A stretch of 22,922 nt of DNA. Source: a virus. The stretch's first letter is position 1. Each line of letters opens with the position of its first letter. This document shows, in pieces, positions 19,348 through 22,922 of the stretch. The stretch is taken from IMG/VR virus record IMGVR_UViG_3300042904_000139, positions 1-22,922 of that record; one strand, 5' to 3'. The position numbers were made by a program, and so were the translations under genes. The notes beneath the pieces were generated by a model. It was not told the DNA's origin. It did no database searches and saw nothing but the letters and a program-made list of their open reading frames with translations.

Positions 19348-20202
19348 GTGAGAGAAGGGGACAACGGAATTTACAGTGTTGCCATCGAGCCGACTATTGC
19401 AGGACCGGACGCGCCGGTAAAAGGTGAGAGACCCACGCAGGAAGCTCCGAAGAAACCGGACTATCTTCCTGACAATTTCTGGAAGGACGGCAAAGCTGAT
19501 TACGAGGCTCTTGCGAAGTCCTATTCAGAGCTGCGGAAAAAGCAGGACAGCAAACCCGCTGCCCCTGCCGGTGAACCAAAAGTCACCGAGAAGCCTGCCG
19601 GTGAACAAACACCGAAGGCTGGTGAACAGAATTCACAAGACAAGCCCAACGGTGAACAAACTCCGAAGGCTGACGCAGCGACCACTGTTCCTGGTGTGAC
19701 CGCCGAACAGACTGAGAAGTACTCCAAGGAAATCGCTGAGGGTGGGAAACTCTCGGAGACTTCCTACGAGGAACTGTCGAAAGCCGGTTATCCGAAGAAC
19801 GTCGTGGATGCCTACCTCAGAGGTCTACAAGCAGAGCAGGCTGCAGCCGAAACACAGATCAGCGAAGTGAAGAAGCTCGCTGGCGGTGAAGAGGGCTACA
19901 GTGCAATGGCCGACTGGATGGCAAACAACCTGTCTGAAGCTGAACTCAGCGAGTACAACGAACTCGTGAACAGCGGGAAGCCAGCCGTGATCAAGCATGC
20001 CGTCAAGAGCATGCATGAGCGGTACACAGAAACCATGGGCGGACAAGAGCCGAAGTTGCTCGGCGGGAAACCGAACGGGCCGACCGGCGAACACTTCCGC
20101 TCGAATGACGAACTCAAAGCAGCCATGCGTGATCCTCGGTACAAGAAAGATGCACAGTACCGGAAGGACGTAGAGGCGAAACTGAAGAGGAGTAAATTCT
20201 AG
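19348..20202 (+). CDS. Capsid assembly scaffolding protein (T7 gp9-like)
   Basis: A 284-residue acidic, low-complexity protein (T7 gp9: 307) that templates the procapsid and leaves on maturation. The N-terminal third contains P-D-N-F-W-K-D-G-K-A-D-Y-E-A-L, then a Gly/Glu/Pro/Lys-rich repeat segment (75-108). A helical region follows, and the C-terminus reads S-N-D-E-L-K-A-A-M-R-D-P-R-Y with a basic end, the usual capsid-binding tail of such scaffolds. The start is GTG 19348 after AAGGAGG. It lies upstream of the capsid gene as in T7, but with a holin-like gene and a long untranslated region in between. Confidence 0.9.
   Translation: MREGDNGIYSVAIEPTIAGPDAPVKGERPTQEAPKKPDYLPDNFWKDGKADYEALAKSYSELRKKQDSKPAAPAGEPKVTEKPAGEQTPKAGEQNSQDKPNGEQTPKADAATTVPGVTAEQTEKYSKEIAEGGKLSETSYEELSKAGYPKNVVDAYLRGLQAEQAAAETQISEVKKLAGGEEGYSAMADWMANNLSEAELSEYNELVNSGKPAVIKHAVKSMHERYTETMGGQEPKLLGGKPNGPTGEHFRSNDELKAAMRDPRYKKDAQYRKDVEAKLKRSKF
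19570..19671 (+). repeat. 51-bp (17-aa) tandem duplication inside scaffold gene
   Basis: GGTGAAC recurs at 19570, 19600, 19621 and 19651, spaced 30, 21 and 30 bases. This reads as two 17-residue units, each ending in G-E-Q-T-P-K-A. The segment is likely a flexible linker that has grown by in-frame duplication. Confidence 0.75.
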
Positions 20203-20204
20203 CC

Positions 20205-20624
20205 ATGTGGGAGAAAGCTCTCTCCATATTGGGCGGGAGCGTCTTCACTGGCATTGCCGAAATCATCGGCAAGGTTGTCACTGATCCCACCAAACTAGCG
20301 GAACTCACCGCGATGCTCAACAAGCTGGAAGCCGAAACAACGGTGAAGCTGGCTGAACTCGCAGTGAGCGACCGCAACAGTGCACGCCAACGTGAGATGA
20401 CTCTGAGGGATTGGACACCCTCTACACTCGCGTGGCTCATTGTGATCATCTTCGCTGCCGCTCAGTGGTACGTCTTCACCCACTCCCTGCCTACGGGGAG
20501 CGAGACGTTGGTTGCACGAGTGTTGGGTACTCTCGACATGGCTCTTGGCCTTGTCCTGGGTTACTACTTCGGCTCGTCCGCTTCCAGCGAAAAGAAGACT
20601 GAGTACCTTCTGAAGAGTAAGTGA
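20205..20624 (+). CDS. Holin-like membrane protein (GTA holin 3TM type)
   Basis: A 139-residue protein. An amphipathic N-terminal helix (5-25) is followed by a helical linker with S-D-R-N-S-A-R-Q-R-E (55-64). Then come membrane segments about 74-92 and 105-123, and a Ser/Lys-rich charged tail. The D-R-x-S-A-R-x-R-E linker followed by two or three hydrophobic helices is characteristic of holins of the gene-transfer-agent 3TM family. It would form lesions that let the amidase reach the wall. T7 keeps its holin gene at the far end of the late region, so a position between scaffold and capsid is unusual. ATG 20205 follows AAGAGGAG. Confidence 0.72.
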   Translation: MWEKALSILGGSVFTGIAEIIGKVVTDPTKLAELTAMLNKLEAETTVKLAELAVSDRNSARQREMTLRDWTPSTLAWLIVIIFAAAQWYVFTHSLPTGSETLVARVLGTLDMALGLVLGYYFGSSASSEKKTEYLLKSK

Positions 20625-21014
20625 TCCCCACCTCCCTGCCGAACCGCCACTCGAAATGAGGCTGGTGCTTCCGCAGCGACACTGGCGATCACTCTGCGTC
20701 GAGGCATTGCCTCCGCCGTCTACTGGCGCGTCAGCCCAGCCACCCCTTGCATCGCTTCGGTGATGCAATGAGAGAAGGTTATGAGGGTGTGCCCCCTCCT
20801 CACATCCTCATAACCAACTCTCGCTCTCCCAATGAGATGACCCCTTTTTAGGGGCACTCGGGAATCCAGCAATCAGCCTCGATGCACTCCTGGCCTTCTA
20901 GCGGACCTCTGCGGAGCTTCGTGCGGAAGACAACCTGCTGAGAGAAGTGTGCTGCTGCTGTCGTGAATCCCACCACAACCACAATCCGATTTTTCTAAGA
21001 GGGTTTTACCTACC
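20625..21014 (+). other. 390-base non-coding, hairpin-rich leader before capsid gene
   Basis: No credible gene is found on either strand. The + strand can form a series of hairpins: GAGGC/GCCTC (20701-20713), CGCC/GGCG (20714-20728), a 9-bp stem with a TTCG tetraloop (20747-20768), and a long stem GAGAG-AA-GGTTATGAGG paired with CCTCATAACC-AA-CTCTC plus inner TGTG/CACA (20770-20822). CCCC/GGGG (20841-20854) completes the series. GTGATC (20621) can also close on GATCAC (20687). The rest, to about 20990, shows nothing clear. The capsid binding site AAGAGGG ends 11 bases before ATG 21015. No copy of the phage promoter is present. Confidence 0.7.
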
Positions 21015-21980
21015 ATGGCGAACGCCACTGTCTCGCGTATCGGCCAGCAAGATGCTGCCGGTGATGCGTTAGCACTGTTTCTGAAAGTATTCGCGAACGA
21101 AGTCCTCGTTGCATTCGAGGAAGCCAACATCATGTTCAACGGTGATGTTGATGGTTCCAGCATGCACTTGGTCCGCACCATCGAGAGCGGAAAGTCCGCA
21201 TCCTTCCCGTCCACCTGGAAGGCAGCTTCGGAGTACCATACTCCTGGTGCTGAAATCGTGGGTGCTGCGATCCGCCACAACGAGCGGGTCATCTCCATCG
21301 ACTCTTTGCTGATCGCACATGCGTTCATTGCAAAGCTCGATGAAGCCATGAACCACTACGACGTGCGGTCGATCTACACGTCAGAGTTGGGTCGTGCGCT
21401 TGCTCGCACCGCCGACAAGAACCTCCTGCAGTTAGCAGTTCTGGCCGCACGCACCGCTGCCAACATCACTGGCGCGTTCGGTGGAACTCAGTTGACCAAC
21501 GCTGCATACGAGAACACTGCCGACACGCTCGCGCAGGGTATTTACGATGCCGGTCAGACGATGGACGAGAAAGACGTTCCCGAAGCGGATCGTTATTGCG
21601 TCCTCCGTCCGGCTCAGTACAACTTGCTCGTGCAGTCCAGCAAGTCCATCAACCGTGACTGGAACGCAGGTTTCGACAACGGGACGTACGCTGAAGGCAA
21701 AATCTTCCGCGTGAACGGTATCGCAATCAAGAAGTCGAACCACCTCCCGTCCGCAAACTTGGCGCAGGTTGCCGGTACGAACAACACGTACCATGGTGAC
21801 TTCACCAACACCATCGGCGTGGTCTTCCACAAGACTGCCGTCGGGACTGTGAAGTTGCTCGACCTCGCGATGGAAAGCGCATACGACATCCGTCGGCAGG
21901 GCACGCTGTTCGTGGCGAAATACGCCATGGGCCACGGCGTTCTGCGACCGGAGTGCTCGGTTGAGTTGAAGAAAGCATAA
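21015..21980 (+). CDS. Major capsid protein (T7 gp10A-like)
   Basis: A 321-residue HK97-fold capsid protein (T7 gp10A: 345). It shows A-L-A-L-F-L-K-V-F-A-N-E-V-L-V-A-F-E (18-35), the F-P-S-T-W-K-A loop, E-R-V-I-S-I-D-S-L-L-I-A-H (89-101), the helical L-A-R-T-A-D-K-N-L-L-Q segment and R-P-A-Q-Y-N-L-L in the second half, as in T7-like capsids. It ends E-C-S-V-E-L-K-K-A directly before TAA. No slippery site for a T7-style 10B frameshift is apparent. ATG 21015 begins M-A-N. Codons are strongly biased towards C/G endings, as expected for a very highly expressed gene. Confidence 0.96.
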   Translation: MANATVSRIGQQDAAGDALALFLKVFANEVLVAFEEANIMFNGDVDGSSMHLVRTIESGKSASFPSTWKAASEYHTPGAEIVGAAIRHNERVISIDSLLIAHAFIAKLDEAMNHYDVRSIYTSELGRALARTADKNLLQLAVLAARTAANITGAFGGTQLTNAAYENTADTLAQGIYDAGQTMDEKDVPEADRYCVLRPAQYNLLVQSSKSINRDWNAGFDNGTYAEGKIFRVNGIAIKKSNHLPSANLAQVAGTNNTYHGDFTNTIGVVFHKTAVGTVKLLDLAMESAYDIRRQGTLFVAKYAMGHGVLRPECSVELKKA

Positions 21981-22017
21981 TTACTAATTCTGACCGAGTT
22001 AGTAGTTAGTAGTAGTT

Positions 22018-22056
22018 GGGGCAGTCCTGGTGATCCTGGGGCTGCCCCATTTTTTC
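22018..22056 (+). terminator. Intrinsic terminator after capsid gene (T7 T-phi position)
   Basis: GGGGCAG (22018-22024) pairs with CTGCCCC (22042-22048) and is followed by ATTTTTTC. It lies 38 bases after the capsid stop, the same place as T-phi in T7, which stops most but not all phage RNA polymerase. No phage promoter follows before the tail genes, so leaky termination must feed them. Confidence 0.88.
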
Positions 22057-22069
22057 TTGAAAGGGAAAC

Positions 22070-22654
22070 ATGGCAGACACACTCATGACGGAGTTGGAAG
22101 CCGTCAACATCATCCTCGGTTCGATTGGCGAAGCTCCCATCAATACCCTCAGCGGTACGCTCCCTGTTGACGTGAACACTGCCGTGGACGTTCTGAAGGA
22201 AGTCCGAAGGAAGGTCTGCGAGCAGGGCTGGAACTTCAACACGGAGTACGAAATCCAGTCCACGCTGAACGGCAGCGGTGAAGTGATCCTTGCTTCGAAC
22301 GTCCTCAAATGCGAGCCGACGTATCCCTCGTGGGATTTGCAACTCGTGCAACGCGGCAGCAGACTCTACGATAACAAAAATCACACCTACGTTTTCACGC
22401 AAGCTCCCAAGCTCGACATCATCTACTTCCTCACCTGGGACGAACTCCCGCAGGCCGCACGCGAGTACATCACGCACCGTGCCGCTCGGACGTTCCAAGG
22501 AAGATACATGGGTTCACCGGAGTTGGAGAACACGGTGAGTCGCGAGGAAATGCTCGCGCTCGCTGCACTCAAGGCGTGGGACGACCAAACCTCGAATCAC
22601 AACATCTTTAACAGCTACGACATGGCGCGGCTGCACCTGTACCGGAGACGCTAA
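22070..22654 (+). CDS. Tail tubular protein A (T7 gp11-like)
   Basis: A 194-residue protein (T7 gp11: 196) that forms the ring joining portal and nozzle. The opening E-L-E-A-V-N-I-I-L-G-S-I-G-E-A-P-I-N-T-L and the V-R-R-K-V-C-E-Q-G-W-N-F-N-T-E segment are family hallmarks, with Y-I-T-H-R-A-A-R-T-F-Q later. ATG 22070 follows GAAAGGGAAAC. The stop overlaps the next ATG by one base. Confidence 0.95.
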   Translation: MADTLMTELEAVNIILGSIGEAPINTLSGTLPVDVNTAVDVLKEVRRKVCEQGWNFNTEYEIQSTLNGSGEVILASNVLKCEPTYPSWDLQLVQRGSRLYDNKNHTYVFTQAPKLDIIYFLTWDELPQAAREYITHRAARTFQGRYMGSPELENTVSREEMLALAALKAWDDQTSNHNIFNSYDMARLHLYRRR

Positions 22655-22922
22655 TGCTTGTCAGTAAAACCATTCCCACCCTGATCAACGGGGTGTCACA
22701 GCAGCCTGACTCCTTGCGACTCCCGACGCAGGCAGCAGGGCAAGTGAACATGTATTCCTCCGTGGTCGAGGGTCTCAAAGATCGCCCACCGATGGAACAC
22801 ATCAAGAAGGTCTTCTCTGGGGACATCGGGAATGCGTCCGCTCACATCATTAACCGAGACGCAGCGGAGAAATACCTCGTCCTGATTCAGAACGGAGACC
22901 TCTTTGTTCACGATCTGGATGG
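22654..22922 (+). CDS. Tail tubular protein B (T7 gp12-like), cut by window end
   Basis: The first 89 or so residues of a long nozzle protein (T7 gp12: 794). The start P-T-L-I-N-G-V-S-Q-Q-P-D-S-L-R-L-P-T-Q, then V-E-G-L-K-D-R-P-P, is the signature N-terminus of this family. ATG 22654 overlaps the gp11-like stop (TAATG). The rest lies outside the window. Confidence 0.93.
   Translation, partial: MLVSKTIPTLINGVSQQPDSLRLPTQAAGQVNMYSSVVEGLKDRPPMEHIKKVFSGDIGNASAHIINRDAAEKYLVLIQNGDLFVHDLD

Noticed and set aside
21940-21990. T7-style 10A/10B frameshift at the end of the capsid gene
   Set aside because: No slippery run before TAA and no extended downstream frame; a terminator hairpin follows within 40 bases.
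1-22922. CRISPR array, insertion sequence or rRNA
   Set aside because: No regularly spaced repeats with unique spacers, no transposase or terminal inverted repeats and no rRNA-like sequence were seen.

Overview
The window is a contiguous, gene-dense piece of a T7-like podovirus genome (Autographiviridae type) that carries a lysogeny module. Every convincing gene is on the + strand. The evidence is a single-subunit RNA polymerase, a gp2.5-like ssDNA-binding protein, endonuclease I, amidase/lysozyme, primase-helicase, family A DNA polymerase, 5'-3' exonuclease, portal, scaffold, major capsid protein and tail tubular proteins A and B, in roughly T7 order. A PagL-like outer-membrane protein and the T7-type amidase point to a Gram-negative host. 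The host cannot be named from the sequence. The right edge cuts the tail tubular B gene.

Layout. 1-1765: a small Cys-rich exported protein, a MarR-like regulator and a tyrosine integrase. 1766-2133: a probable attP region, with four direct repeats next to a complete tRNA-Leu(UAA), then a terminator and a phage promoter. 2134-4569: RNA polymerase. 4610-7987: a phage promoter and a tightly overlapping cassette of small early proteins, SSB, endonuclease I and lysozyme, closed by a phage promoter sitting directly on an intrinsic terminator. 8077-16471: DNA metabolism (HTH protein, primase-helicase, ligase, DNA polymerase, HNH nuclease, exonuclease, dATP/dGTP pyrophosphohydrolase-like protein) with small membrane and unknown genes and a PagL-like barrel in between. 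16484-16577: terminator plus phage promoter. 16611-22922: morphogenesis genes (small virion-type protein, portal, a possible decoration protein, scaffold, holin-like protein, capsid, tail tubes). A 390-base non-coding, hairpin-rich stretch lies just before the capsid gene and a terminator just after it.

How it works together (inference). A 16-base sequence, AAGGTAACACCTGTAG, occurs identically four times, always on the + strand, always between genes and always at a module boundary. It resembles the SP6 promoter and is very probably the promoter of the encoded RNA polymerase. One copy lies directly before the polymerase gene, which suggests autogenous amplification. Terminators delimit the regulator/integrase/tRNA, early, DNA metabolism and capsid modules. 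The integrase, its repeats and the tRNA suggest integration at a host tRNA-Leu gene. Integrase and RNA polymerase are contiguous across that tRNA, so the window looks like the free (non-integrated) form of the phage.
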